DNA from: JADKIH01 sp043747595
GTDB taxonomy: Bacteria > Bacteroidota > Bacteroidia > AKYH767-A > 2013-40CM-41-45
Reading direction: 5' to 3'
NCBI GenBank assembly: GCA_043747595.1
Contig: JAYTOX010000072.1
Span: 1 to 33,631 of the forward strand
Length of the DNA stretch: 33,631 nucleotides
This document shows positions 25,380-33,513 of the stretch, piece by piece. The notes beneath the pieces are model-generated. The model was not told where the DNA came from, searched no databases, and worked only from the letters and a program-made list of their open reading frames with translations. Position numbers and translations under genes: made by a program. Positions within the stretch are counted from its first letter, which is position 1; the number at the start of each line of letters is the position of its first letter.

Positions 25380-26927
25380 TTACAGTCCGGCAAGCGCACT
25401 TCGCATATCTACATTCGCTCGTAAGATTCCATCGATTGCATCAATTGCAATTCTATCTTGTTGCATCGAATCACGGTGACGAATCGTAACCGTATTGTCT
25501 TCCAAGGTTTGATGATCGACTGTAATGCAATATGGAGTTCCAATCGCATCCTGACGACGATAACGTTTACCAATAGAGTCTTTATCTTCCGATGTAACCA
25601 AATAATCTAACTGAAGTTTTTTAATTATTTCATCTGCTTTTTCCGGCAAACCATCTTTCTTTGTGAGAGGCAATACTGCACATTTAATTGGTGCTAAAAA
25701 TGCCGGAATGCGAAGTACAACACGTTCTGTTCCGTCTTCTAACTTTTCCTCTTGAAATGCTTGCGACATTACTGCCAAGAACATTCTATCGAGACCAACA
25801 GATGTTTCTAAGACATAGGGAATATAACTTTCATTTAATTCGGGGTCGAAATATTGTTGCTTTTTGCCTGAAAATTTTTCGTGATTTTTTAAATCAAAAT
25901 CAGTACGCGAATGAATGCCTTCTAATTCTTTAAAGCCGAATGGAAATTCAAATTCAATATCGCAAGCAGCATTTGCATAATGAGCCAATTTAAGATGATC
26001 ATGGAAACGATGCTTGTTGCCAGCGAAACCTAATGATTTATGCCAAGCCATACGTTTCTCTTTCCAGAAATGATACCATTCCATTTCTGTACCAGGGCGA
26101 ATAAAAAATTGCATTTCCATTTGTTCAAATTCGCGCATGCGAAAAATAAACTGACGAGCTACAATTTCATTCCTAAATGCTTTACCTGTTTGTGCAATTC
26201 CAAATGGAATTCTCATTCGTCCGGTTTTCTGAACATTTAAAAAATTCACGAATATTCCTTGCGCAGTTTCAGGTCGCAGGTAAATAGTACTTGCTTCATC
26301 GGTTACCGAACCCAACTGAGTATTAAACATCAAATTAAATTGACGCACATCGGTCCAGTTACGTGTACCGCTTACAGGGCAAACAATTTCCAAGTCGAGG
26401 ATGATCTGTTTTACTTCAGTAAGATCGTTAGCCTCTAGTGCAGCTTTAAAGCGAGCATTTATTTCATCTATTTTTTGTTGGTATTCAACAACACGAGCAT
26501 TAGTGCTGCGGAATGTTTCTTCGTTAAAACTTTCGGCGAAACGTTGGCGAGCTTTTTCGACTTCCTTTGTAATTTTCGTATCAATTTTAGCTATATGATC
26601 TTCAATAAGAACATCGGCACGATACCGTTTTTTAGAATCTTTATTATCTACTAAAGGATCGTTGAAAGCATCTACATGACCGGAAGCTTTCCAAGTAGTA
26701 GGATGCATAAAAATAGCAGCATCAATTCCCACGATATTTTCGTTGAGTTGAACCATTGCTTTGTACCAATATTCGCGAATATTTTTTTTGAGTTCAACAC
26801 CATTTTGACCGTAGTCGTAAACAGCGCTGAGACCGTCGTAGATTTCGCTCGATTGAAAGATAAACCCATACTCTTTGCAATGGGAAATAATATTTTTGAA
26901 GAGATCTTCAGTATTAGTGCTAGCCAT
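25380..26927 (-). CDS. glyS: Glycyl-tRNA synthetase (single-chain class II type)
   Basis: This 515-residue enzyme charges tRNA-Gly with glycine. It is the homodimeric (archaeal/eukaryotic-like) form used by Bacteroidota. Diagnostic features: Y-G-F-I-F-Q-S-S-E-I-Y-D-G-L near the N-terminus, L-R-P-E-T-A-Q-G-I-F (motif 2 region), F-R-N-E-I-V-A-R-Q-F-I-F-R-M-R-E-F-E-Q-M-E, Y-V-L-E-T-S-V-G-L-D-R, and an anticodon-binding domain starting at A-P-I-K-C-A-V-L-P. ATG at 26927 is preferred over TTG at 26936. It converges on the small membrane protein gene across the repeat-filled gap. Confidence 0.96.
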   Translation of the reverse strand: MASTNTEDLFKNIISHCKEYGFIFQSSEIYDGLSAVYDYGQNGVELKKNIREYWYKAMVQLNENIVGIDAAIFMHPTTWKASGHVDAFNDPLVDNKDSKKRYRADVLIEDHIAKIDTKITKEVEKARQRFAESFNEETFRSTNARVVEYQQKIDEINARFKAALEANDLTEVKQIILDLEIVCPVSGTRNWTDVRQFNLMFNTQLGSVTDEASTIYLRPETAQGIFVNFLNVQKTGRMRIPFGIAQTGKAFRNEIVARQFIFRMREFEQMEMQFFIRPGTEMEWYHFWKEKRMAWHKSLGFAGNKHRFHDHLKLAHYANAACDIEFEFPFGFKELEGIHSRTDFDLKNHEKFSGKKQQYFDPELNESYIPYVLETSVGLDRMFLAVMSQAFQEEKLEDGTERVVLRIPAFLAPIKCAVLPLTKKDGLPEKADEIIKKLQLDYLVTSEDKDSIGKRYRRQDAIGTPYCITVDHQTLEDNTVTIRHRDSMQQDRIAIDAIDGILRANVDMRSALAGL

Positions 26928-26933
26928 AAGGGG

Positions 26934-26941
26934 CAAAAATA
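26934..26941 (-). promoter_or_regulatory. Candidate -7 box directly before glyS
   Basis: The minus strand reads TATTTTTG (TAnnTTTG) followed by CC, ending 6 bases before the glyS ATG. If used, the transcript would be leaderless or nearly so. No clear -33 element was found. Confidence 0.4.
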
Positions 26942-27216
26942 AGAAAAATGAGACTTAAAAAACGGTGAATGATAATTAATTATTTAGCAAAGCAATAATT
27001 GCTTAGCAGAATACATTCGATCTATTTGGCAGTACCTAGTTTTTCGAAAATAGCAACAATTGGAGGGCTTTTTAGAAATAAATTATTTCATTTATCAAGT
27101 TTTTTTATTTTTTCAGAAGCAGATGAATCAATTTCCAAGCATAGATCAATCAATATTTCAGAAATACATATAAAGACCTATCCGTTTTTTTGCTAAAGAA
27201 AATCCAATTTTCAGAT

Positions 27217-27264
27217 AAAAAAATATCACGGAAAAGGTATTCTTCTGTGATCTTTCCGTGATAT
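27217..27264 (-). terminator. Orphan terminator-like hairpin upstream of the lactonase-like gene
   Basis: A perfect 12-bp stem (27223-27234 with 27253-27264) encloses an 18-base loop. On the minus strand it is followed by a run of seven T, so it has terminator form for minus-strand transcription, yet no minus-strand gene ends here. On the plus strand it would sit in the upstream region of the lipoprotein gene. The 26942-27316 gap holds no other convincing feature. Confidence 0.5.
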
Positions 27265-27316
27265 ATTATGAGGAGTTTTGTTATAAATAAATAACAAAAT
27301 TCTAACTTATTAAATT

Positions 27317-28474
27317 ATGAAAAAGCAAAAATTAATTTTAACAGCACTGGCCTTGGGTTTAACAGTATTAACTAGTTGCGAAAAAGAAAATTTCGAATCA
27401 ACAAATCAACAAACAAGTTCTGGAGCCCTATCAAAAGAAAACGGGAACAATTCTGTTGGAGCAGTTTACATTATGGATAATTCAACTTCCGGAAATCATG
27501 TTTTAGTTTATCAACGTTCTGCTGCCGGTGCACTGGTGAACGTATCAAACGTTTCGACAAACGGAATTGGAACTGGAGGAGGATTAGGATCTCAAGGATC
27601 GTTGATATTGAGTGATGATAACGAATTTTTATTAGCATGTAATGCAGGGAGTAATGATGTAACAGTTTTCAAAGTGAATGGAATCAATTTAATTCTTGTA
27701 GACAAAATTTCATCAGGGGGAGTTCGCCCAATAAGTATTACTTCGCATGAAGATTATGTTTATGTTTTAAATGCAGGAGGTACAGGAAATATTAGTGGAT
27801 TCCAACTAACAGATGAAGGGCATTTGAATCAGATATCAGGATCGGAACGCGAATTGAGTGGTCCATCGGTTGGAGCAGCACAAATAGAATTTAATAAAAG
27901 CGGAACACAGTTAATAGTTACCGAGAAAGCTACCAATAACATTCTAAGCTATGCAATAAATTCGAATGGCATGGCATCATTGCCAACTATTCATCCATCT
28001 GTTGGTAACACACCATTTGGATTTGAATTTGGTAAAAATGACGTCTTAATAGTATCAGACGCATTTGGTGGAATGCCCGGAGCAAGTGCCCTCACATCAT
28101 ATTCGCTTTCTAACGCTGGTTCATTAAATGTAGTATCAGGCCCAATAGCAACTACTCAAACAGCAGCATGCTGGGTAGTTGTTACAAATAATAATAAATA
28201 CTGTTATACTACAAATACTGCTAGTGGAAATATTTCTGGTTATAAAATATCAGATTCTGGAAGTTTAACTTTACTTCAATCAAATGGGATAAGTGGAATA
28301 ACTGAAGCATCACCAATAGATATGTCGTTAAGTAATAATTCGAAATTTTTGTACACCTTAAATTCAATGTCTCATTCAATTAGTATGTTTAAAGTAAATA
28401 ATCAGGGGGAATTAACTTCATTAGGAACATTAAATGGTTTGCCAGCCGGATCAGTAGGCATGGCAGCACATTAA
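27317..28474 (+). CDS. Lipoprotein with lactonase-type seven-bladed beta-propeller
   Basis: This 385-residue lipoprotein has lipobox V-L-T-S-C (C21). The body is made of about seven repeats with the lactonase/YncE-like pattern L-x-x-S-x-D-x-x-F-L-x-x-x-N-x-x-S-x-x-V-x-V-F, for example S-D-D-N-E-F-L-L-A-C-N-A-G-S-N-D-V-T-V-F and N-N-S-K-F-L-Y-T-L-N-S-M-S-H-S-I-S-M-F. This resembles the 6-phosphogluconolactonase/lactonase propeller family. Being lipidated and exported, cytoplasmic sugar metabolism is unlikely; a binding or extracellular role is inferred. Two hairpins follow its stop, so it is probably a single-gene unit. Confidence 0.82.
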   Translation: MKKQKLILTALALGLTVLTSCEKENFESTNQQTSSGALSKENGNNSVGAVYIMDNSTSGNHVLVYQRSAAGALVNVSNVSTNGIGTGGGLGSQGSLILSDDNEFLLACNAGSNDVTVFKVNGINLILVDKISSGGVRPISITSHEDYVYVLNAGGTGNISGFQLTDEGHLNQISGSERELSGPSVGAAQIEFNKSGTQLIVTEKATNNILSYAINSNGMASLPTIHPSVGNTPFGFEFGKNDVLIVSDAFGGMPGASALTSYSLSNAGSLNVVSGPIATTQTAACWVVVTNNNKYCYTTNTASGNISGYKISDSGSLTLLQSNGISGITEASPIDMSLSNNSKFLYTLNSMSHSISMFKVNNQGELTSLGTLNGLPAGSVGMAAH

Positions 28475-28503
28475 ACAATAAAGTTAGATGTTAACTTTAT
28501 TGT
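28475..28503. terminator. Hairpin immediately after the lactonase-like gene
   Basis: ACAATAAAGTTA pairs perfectly with TAACTTTATTGT across a 5-base loop, starting directly after the stop codon. It is AT-rich and lacks a strong T-run, and may act with the second hairpin at 28556. Confidence 0.6.
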
Positions 28504-28555
28504 AAATTAAATTGAGTAAATAATAGAGTACCGTTCATTGTAGTGTTTATTGAAG

Positions 28556-28596
28556 ACAGGTTAGGTGATAAATTTAAAATCGCCTAATCTGTTTTT
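28556..28596 (+). terminator. Rho-independent terminator with G-U wobble pairs
   Basis: ACAGGTTAGGTGAT pairs with ATCGCCTAATCTGT (two wobble pairs as plus-strand RNA), followed by a T-run. The wobbles show that the plus strand is the functional one. The rest of the 28475-28781 gap, up to the response regulator, shows no gene and no clear promoter consensus. Confidence 0.75.
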
Positions 28597-28781
28597 AAAT
28601 CTGAAATATCATAAATAAATATTCTCAAATTTTCTAAAAACGTATTAAATAAGATAATTAACTTGCGACCTGAATTAGATCTGTTTATTAAGTTATCAAA
28701 ATAAATTAATATCAATAGAAAACATATTATACAAATTAAAATTCCAAGTAATTTATTTATTTAACTGCTAAGATAGTTTCA

Positions 28782-29492
28782 ATGAAAAATATATTAGTGA
28801 TAGAAGATGACAAATCTATAATTGAATTAATTGAAATTCATTTACAGGATATTCATTGTTCAACCACCAAAGCTTTGAATGGGTTTGATGGGTTAAGGTT
28901 TTCTAAGAAAATAAAATTTGATCTAATAATACTCGATATTATGTTGCCAGATATTGATGGAATAGAAGTTTGCAAGAGAATTAGAGCGGATCAAAATTTC
29001 ACCCCAATACTGATGCTAACATCAAGATCAGAGGAGATAGATAAAATAATAGGTCTCGAAACTGGGGCTGACGATTATTTGACAAAACCATTCAGCGTCC
29101 GTGAATTTATTGCTAGAGTTAAAGCAATAATTAGAAGAAACGAAATTGGACAACAACCAATTAATGAAATAAAAGAAAAAATAATTTTTGGGAAGCTATG
29201 TATTGATCCAATAAAAAGGAAAACGACATTATTAGAAAATAAAATTGACCTTACCCCAAAGGAATTTGATTTACTATATCTTTTTATGTCCAATCCAGGG
29301 AAAAGTTATTCAAGAGAAAGTTTATTAAATATTGTATGGGGATATGAGTTTTCGGGGTACGAGCATACAGTGAATTCTCATATTAATCGATTACGAGCAA
29401 AAATTGAAACAGATTTATCAAATCCTGTTTATATACTTACAACATGGGGAATTGGTTATCGATTTTCAGATGAAATAAATCAAACATTATGA
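28782..29492 (+). CDS. OmpR/PhoB-family response regulator
   Basis: This 236-residue two-component regulator has a receiver domain (1-120) with acidic pair E8-D9-D10, phosphoacceptor D52 in L-D-I-M-L-P-D, T80 and K102 in T-K-P-F. The winged-helix DNA-binding domain (about 135-232) shows L-T-P-K-E-F-D-L-L-Y-L, S-R-E-S-L-L-N-I-V-W-G-Y and V-N-S-H-I-N-R-L-R-A-K-I-E. It overlaps the kinase gene by 4 bases (ATGA), so they are co-expressed. Target genes are unknown; the next gene of the operon is a cytochrome P460-like lipoprotein. Confidence 0.95.
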   Translation: MKNILVIEDDKSIIELIEIHLQDIHCSTTKALNGFDGLRFSKKIKFDLIILDIMLPDIDGIEVCKRIRADQNFTPILMLTSRSEEIDKIIGLETGADDYLTKPFSVREFIARVKAIIRRNEIGQQPINEIKEKIIFGKLCIDPIKRKTTLLENKIDLTPKEFDLLYLFMSNPGKSYSRESLLNIVWGYEFSGYEHTVNSHINRLRAKIETDLSNPVYILTTWGIGYRFSDEINQTL

Positions 29493-30961
29493 AAAAAATA
29501 TTCAGCAATCTATTTTGGAAAATCTCTATTTCCTTTTTTATTCTATTAGTATTTGTAGGATTGGCATACGTTTACAGTACAATTCAGTATTCAAATATTT
29601 ACATGGATGAAGTAAATCAACGACTGAACAGAAACACTGCAAAAAATATTGTAGAGAACTCCACTCCATTCTATAATGGAAAAGTTATTGAACCTGCGTT
29701 AGAAGAAATGTTTCACCACGTACGTGCAATTAATCCTAGTTTAGAAGTTTACTTGATAGATCCAAAAGGAAAAATAATATCATGGTATCCTCCGGAAAAG
29801 AAAATTTTAAATAAAGAAATTGATTTGGGTCCTGTTTTAAAATTTATACAATCGAAAGAAAATATATACATAAAGGGGAGTGATCCATTAGATCCAAAAT
29901 TAGATAAAGTATTTTCAGCATCCGAACTTACAATGAATGGAATGTTGTATGCTTACATTTATGTAGTACTTAACGGAACTGAATATAAAGCAGCGTCTGA
30001 TTTTCTAATTGGAAATTATTTGTTACAAATTAGCTATAGAACTATGCTAATTGCATTGGTAACTACCTTACTTATTGGGTTAATAATAATTAAATTAATT
30101 ACGAATAATTATTCAAAAATCCTGCTTGTTATGCAAAAATTTAGGCAGGGTGAATTAACTGCAAGAGTAAAAGTAAATTCTACCGGTGATGAAAAACAAT
30201 TAGCAGATATTTTCAACGAGATGGCCGATATATTAACATCGAATATCGAAAAATTAAAGCAAGTAGAAAATTTACGTAGAGAATTAATTGCGAATGTATC
30301 TCATGATTTGCGAACGCCGATAGCAATTATTAGAGGGTACGTAGAAACTTTGCAGATGAAAGCAGAAACAGTAACAGCAGAAGAAAGGACACATTACATA
30401 AATACAGTAAAAGAAAGTGCTGAAAAATTAGAAAAATTAGTTAATGAACTTTTTGAATTATCTAAACTTGAGGCTAACCAGGTTAAAGCAAAAAAAGAAC
30501 CATTTATCATTAGCGAACTTGTAAGCGACATCAGCAATAAATATCAATTAATTGCGCAAACAAAAAATATAACTATAAGTACCGATCTCTCTAAAGGGCT
30601 TCCACCCGTATTTGCTGACGTATCGCTGATAGAACGAGTAATGCAAAACTTAATTGACAATGCTATGAAATTTACACCAAATGGAGGAAGAATTGAAATA
30701 AAAACATTTAAAGGAAAAAATAGCGACATAGATATAACTATTTCAGATAATGGAATCGGAATACCGGAAAAAGAACGTGAACAAATATTTGCTCGATATT
30801 ACAAAGCAAACAATTTTACAGACTTAAAAAATAATACTGGTTTAGGATTAGCAATTGCTAAAAAAATATTAGATCTCCATAATTCATCTCTTGACTTAAT
30901 AAGTAAAGAGAACTACGGAAGTTCTTTTATTTTTCATTTACCAATTTATACCACAAATTAA
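29489..30961 (+). CDS. Membrane sensor histidine kinase with HAMP domain
   Basis: This 490-residue kinase partners the preceding regulator. Order: TM1 (about 12-32), a periplasmic sensor region of about 145 residues with P-S-L-E-V-Y-L-I-D-P-K-G-K-I-I-S (Cache/PAS-like), TM2 (about 184-204), HAMP (about 205-255), HisKA with phosphoacceptor H272 (S-H-D-L-R-T-P), and HATPase_c with N-L-I-D-N-A-M-K-F, D-N-G-I-G-I and G-L-G-L-A-I-A. All catalytic boxes are intact. The ligand is unknown; position next to a P460-like gene raises redox, NO or hydroxylamine sensing as a hypothesis only. Confidence 0.94.
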   Translation: MKKIFSNLFWKISISFFILLVFVGLAYVYSTIQYSNIYMDEVNQRLNRNTAKNIVENSTPFYNGKVIEPALEEMFHHVRAINPSLEVYLIDPKGKIISWYPPEKKILNKEIDLGPVLKFIQSKENIYIKGSDPLDPKLDKVFSASELTMNGMLYAYIYVVLNGTEYKAASDFLIGNYLLQISYRTMLIALVTTLLIGLIIIKLITNNYSKILLVMQKFRQGELTARVKVNSTGDEKQLADIFNEMADILTSNIEKLKQVENLRRELIANVSHDLRTPIAIIRGYVETLQMKAETVTAEERTHYINTVKESAEKLEKLVNELFELSKLEANQVKAKKEPFIISELVSDISNKYQLIAQTKNITISTDLSKGLPPVFADVSLIERVMQNLIDNAMKFTPNGGRIEIKTFKGKNSDIDITISDNGIGIPEKEREQIFARYYKANNFTDLKNNTGLGLAIAKKILDLHNSSLDLISKENYGSSFIFHLPIYTTN

Positions 30962-30971
30962 AAAAAAGAAA

Positions 30972-31475
30972 ATGAAACTAATATTTCCAATTTGTATTTG
31001 TCTAACGATAGTAATTTTAATTAATTCGTGTACAAAAGACAATGTTGAAAGCACAGCAAATGATAAAAATCTTTATTCTGCTATTAGTAGCGCTTCGGGA
31101 TATACATATTACAGAGCGACTCCAACAATTACTTCGGCACAAGGGAATAGTCCACACAGTTTTGAAAGAGTTCGTTTTAATTCGATTGCAGCTTCCTCAT
31201 TAGACAGTTCAGGTAAATTGCCAGTTGGCAGTAATTTTTTAAGCGGCGCTATAATAGTTAAAGAAATTTACACTTCGATAAACGGGAGCATTAATCAATT
31301 TGCTGTAATGAAAAAAGATCCAACAAATAACGGTGCAAGCAACGGATATTTATGGGCAGAATTTAAAACAGACGGAACTGTAACGTATAGTACTTCAAAC
31401 AAAGGAAAAGATTGCACCGGTTGTCATTCAGGATCGACAAATAGAGATTTTATTCGTACATTCGATTTACACTAA
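30972..31475 (+). CDS. Cytochrome P460-like haem lipoprotein
   Basis: This 167-residue lipoprotein (lipobox L-I-N-S-C, C20) has a C-terminal haem c attachment motif C148-T-G-C151-H152. The surrounding layout fits the cytochrome P460 domain: S-P-H-S-F-E-R-V-R-F-N, L-P-V-G-S-N-F, I-I-V-K-E-I-Y, A-V-M-K-K-D, G-Y-L-W-A-E-F, and R-D-F after the haem site. P460 enzymes oxidise hydroxylamine or handle NO through a Lys-crosslinked haem; whether this member keeps that chemistry cannot be told from sequence. It starts 10 bases after the kinase stop, implying one operon. No other c-type cytochrome or maturation gene is in the window. Confidence 0.75.
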   Translation: MKLIFPICICLTIVILINSCTKDNVESTANDKNLYSAISSASGYTYYRATPTITSAQGNSPHSFERVRFNSIAASSLDSSGKLPVGSNFLSGAIIVKEIYTSINGSINQFAVMKKDPTNNGASNGYLWAEFKTDGTVTYSTSNKGKDCTGCHSGSTNRDFIRTFDLH

Positions 31476-31743
31476 AATAAAACGATCTTAGCTTGTTTAA
31501 GAAACAATGTAAGCCAAATTCGATTAATAGTTTAATTAATAGAATTAAATCTTAATCTGCCGTCAAAAAATATTTTTAAAGTACAAAATATTCTCATGAA
31601 GGTTTCCTATTCACTACTTTTTTTAAAAAACAAAGTTCCGATCGTAATCGAATTATAAAATATAATGCGCAATGTTTATTTTAATGTTTAATGATTGACC
31701 AATAATACATAGAAATAATTCTATTCACTTTAAATAATATAGT

Positions 31744-32121
31744 GTGAAAGGGTCTCAAATAGTAACAATAGATGAATACATTTCATCCTTCCCGGAAGAA
31801 GTTCAAATTAAATTGGAGCAAATTCGTTCAACAATACTAAAAGCGGCTCCTCTTGCCGAAGAAGTTATAAGTTACGGAATGCCTGCATTTAAATACCATG
31901 GAATACTTATGTACTTTGCTGCATATAAAAATCACATTGGATTTTATCCGACGGGATCCGGTATCAAAAATTTCAAAAATGAAATTTCAGAATTTAAAAC
32001 TTCGAAAGGAACCGTTCAGTTTCCATTAGACAAAAAAGTTCCATTGAGTTTAATAAGTAAGATTACCAAATTTCGAGTTAAAGAAAATCTAGAAAAATTT
32101 AATTTAAAAAAGAATAAATAA
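31744..32121 (+). CDS. DUF1801 / YdhG-like protein
   Basis: This 125-residue small cytosolic protein matches the DUF1801/YdhG family: I-D-E-Y-I-S-S-F-P-E-E-V near the start, E-E-V-I-S-Y-G-M-P-A-F-K, then a strand with I-G-F-Y-P-T-G-S-G and F-K-T-S-K-G-T-V-Q-F-P. Some relatives are described as iron chaperones (frataxin-like fold), but the function is not established for most. It starts with GTG. The 268-base gap upstream shows no clear promoter. Confidence 0.85.
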   Translation: MKGSQIVTIDEYISSFPEEVQIKLEQIRSTILKAAPLAEEVISYGMPAFKYHGILMYFAAYKNHIGFYPTGSGIKNFKNEISEFKTSKGTVQFPLDKKVPLSLISKITKFRVKENLEKFNLKKNK

Positions 32122-32239
32122 TTAATCATGTACCTATTTAAATTATAAATAACAGCCAAATAGTGAAATATAATTTTGTTGCACTTCTTCAGAAAAACAA
32201 ATCCTTATTTTTTTAATTTATTTGTTAATCAAATTTCCT

Positions 32240-32686
32240 ATGAAAAAAAATATTTTTCTATTGTTCTTAAGCTCTTTTTCTTTTTTAGGATGCACTTGCT
32301 TTGCTCAAGATATTTACCCGGTTGCAGTTTGTAAAAGCGGAATATTATTAGATAAATACAAAACAGAAAATAATGCTACTAATCCATTGCCAGATTCTAT
32401 TTCAATAGAAGAAGCAAAAAGCATTTTTGCACTAAATATTATTTCTGTTCAGCATGATCGAAAAATAAAAAAGGAAAGATTAATTCAATATCAGATGACA
32501 ATTATTTATAATGAACTATCAACAACAACAACAATAACTAACAATACCGATTTGCTTTCAGAAGAAATGAAGACCTGTTTAAGTAGAATTAAATCAGGTT
32601 CAAAAATTTATTTTGAAGGAATACTTGCCGGCGATTCAGAAACAGAAAGTACACATGTAATTATTTTATACTTCGTTGTTATTTGA
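32240..32686 (+). CDS. Secreted protein resembling a stand-alone GldM C-terminal module
   Basis: This 148-residue protein starts at ATG 32240 (an in-frame TTG at 32222 is less likely) with a signal peptide ending at C-F-A-Q (about 23). The mature part has V-A-V-C-K-S-G ... I-S-I-E-E-A-K-S-I-F-A ... I-S-V-Q, then S-E-E-M-K-T-C-L-S-R-I-K-S-G-S-K-I-Y-F-E-G-I-L-A. The last segment is similar to the end of GldM, a T9SS motor component (x-M-K-x-x-I-x-x-L-x-P-G-x-K-V-Y-x-E-D-I-x-A). The similarity was judged by eye. No other gld/por gene is nearby. If the match fails, this is an unassigned periplasmic protein. Confidence 0.6.
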   Translation: MKKNIFLLFLSSFSFLGCTCFAQDIYPVAVCKSGILLDKYKTENNATNPLPDSISIEEAKSIFALNIISVQHDRKIKKERLIQYQMTIIYNELSTTTTITNNTDLLSEEMKTCLSRIKSGSKIYFEGILAGDSETESTHVIILYFVVI

Positions 32687-32898
32687 GATTTTTAACTTAT
32701 CGTGAAAAGTGATTTGCAACCTTTTTAAAAATTATTGGCTGATGAATAATCGTTGTCTTTATTTGAAAGATAATCTAGGCATTTTTGACTAAATGAGGCA
32801 AAAATAAAAGATTACTAATTTTCAAAATTCTACTGTGTGTCAGAAAATAGCTGCAAAACCCCATACGTCAAAATCAAAATAATACTTACTTTTACCAC

Positions 32899-33513
32899 AT
32901 GTTAGCAATTGATAATACACTAATTTCAGAGGAGATTCTCGAAAAGAAATTTGTTTGCGATTTGAATGCATGTAAAGGCGCTTGTTGTGTAAAGGGCGAT
33001 TACGGTGCTCCACTTGAAAAGGAAGAATTAGCAGAACTCGATAAGGTATATGAAACCGTAAAACCTTATATGACACCGGCAGGTATCGAGGCAGTTGAAA
33101 AGCAGGGAAAATATTTGCTCTATGAAAGAAAAGAATGGGTAACGCCATTGATTAAAGGGAAAGAGTGTGCTTATACCTATTTTGAAAAAGATGGAACAGC
33201 AAAGTGTGCCATTGAAAAAGCCTATTACGATGGGAAAGTTACATGGAAAAAACCCATAAGTTGTCACCTCTACCCTATTCGAATTACGAAACAAAAAACC
33301 GGATTAGAAGCTATCAATTACGACCATTGGAGTATTTGCAAAGCAGCGTGTAAACTTGGCGAAAGTTTAAAAGTACCGGTGTACAAATTTTTGAAAGAAT
33401 CGCTTACTCGTAAGTATGGCGAAGAATGGTACAAGCAGTTGGAGATTGCGGCGGATATGATAGAAGCACAGAAGACCCCGGTGGTAGTTGGTAAGGGAAG
33501 AAGTAAGAAATAG
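32899..33513 (+). CDS. DUF3109 family cysteine-cluster protein
   Basis: This 204-residue cytosolic protein matches the DUF3109 family: F-V-C-D-L-N-A-C-K-G-A-C-C-V-K-G-D-Y-G-A-P near the N-terminus, G-K-E-C-A-Y, A-K-C-A-I-E-K-A-Y, I-S-C-H-L-Y-P-I-R, and W-S-I-C-K-A-A-C. The spaced cysteines (C-x4-C-C type, plus four later sites) resemble the YkgJ/zinc- or iron-sulphur-cluster-binding group. The biological role is unknown. It is the last gene before the right-hand repeat element. Confidence 0.88.
   Translation: MLAIDNTLISEEILEKKFVCDLNACKGACCVKGDYGAPLEKEELAELDKVYETVKPYMTPAGIEAVEKQGKYLLYERKEWVTPLIKGKECAYTYFEKDGTAKCAIEKAYYDGKVTWKKPISCHLYPIRITKQKTGLEAINYDHWSICKAACKLGESLKVPVYKFLKESLTRKYGEEWYKQLEIAADMIEAQKTPVVVGKGRSKK

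Noticed and set aside
26999..27196. 65-codon plus-strand frame upstream of the lactonase-like gene, ending before the orphan hairpin
   Set aside because: It has a TTG start, no recognisable domain, a composition typical of AT-rich noncoding DNA, and no support beyond the nearby hairpin.
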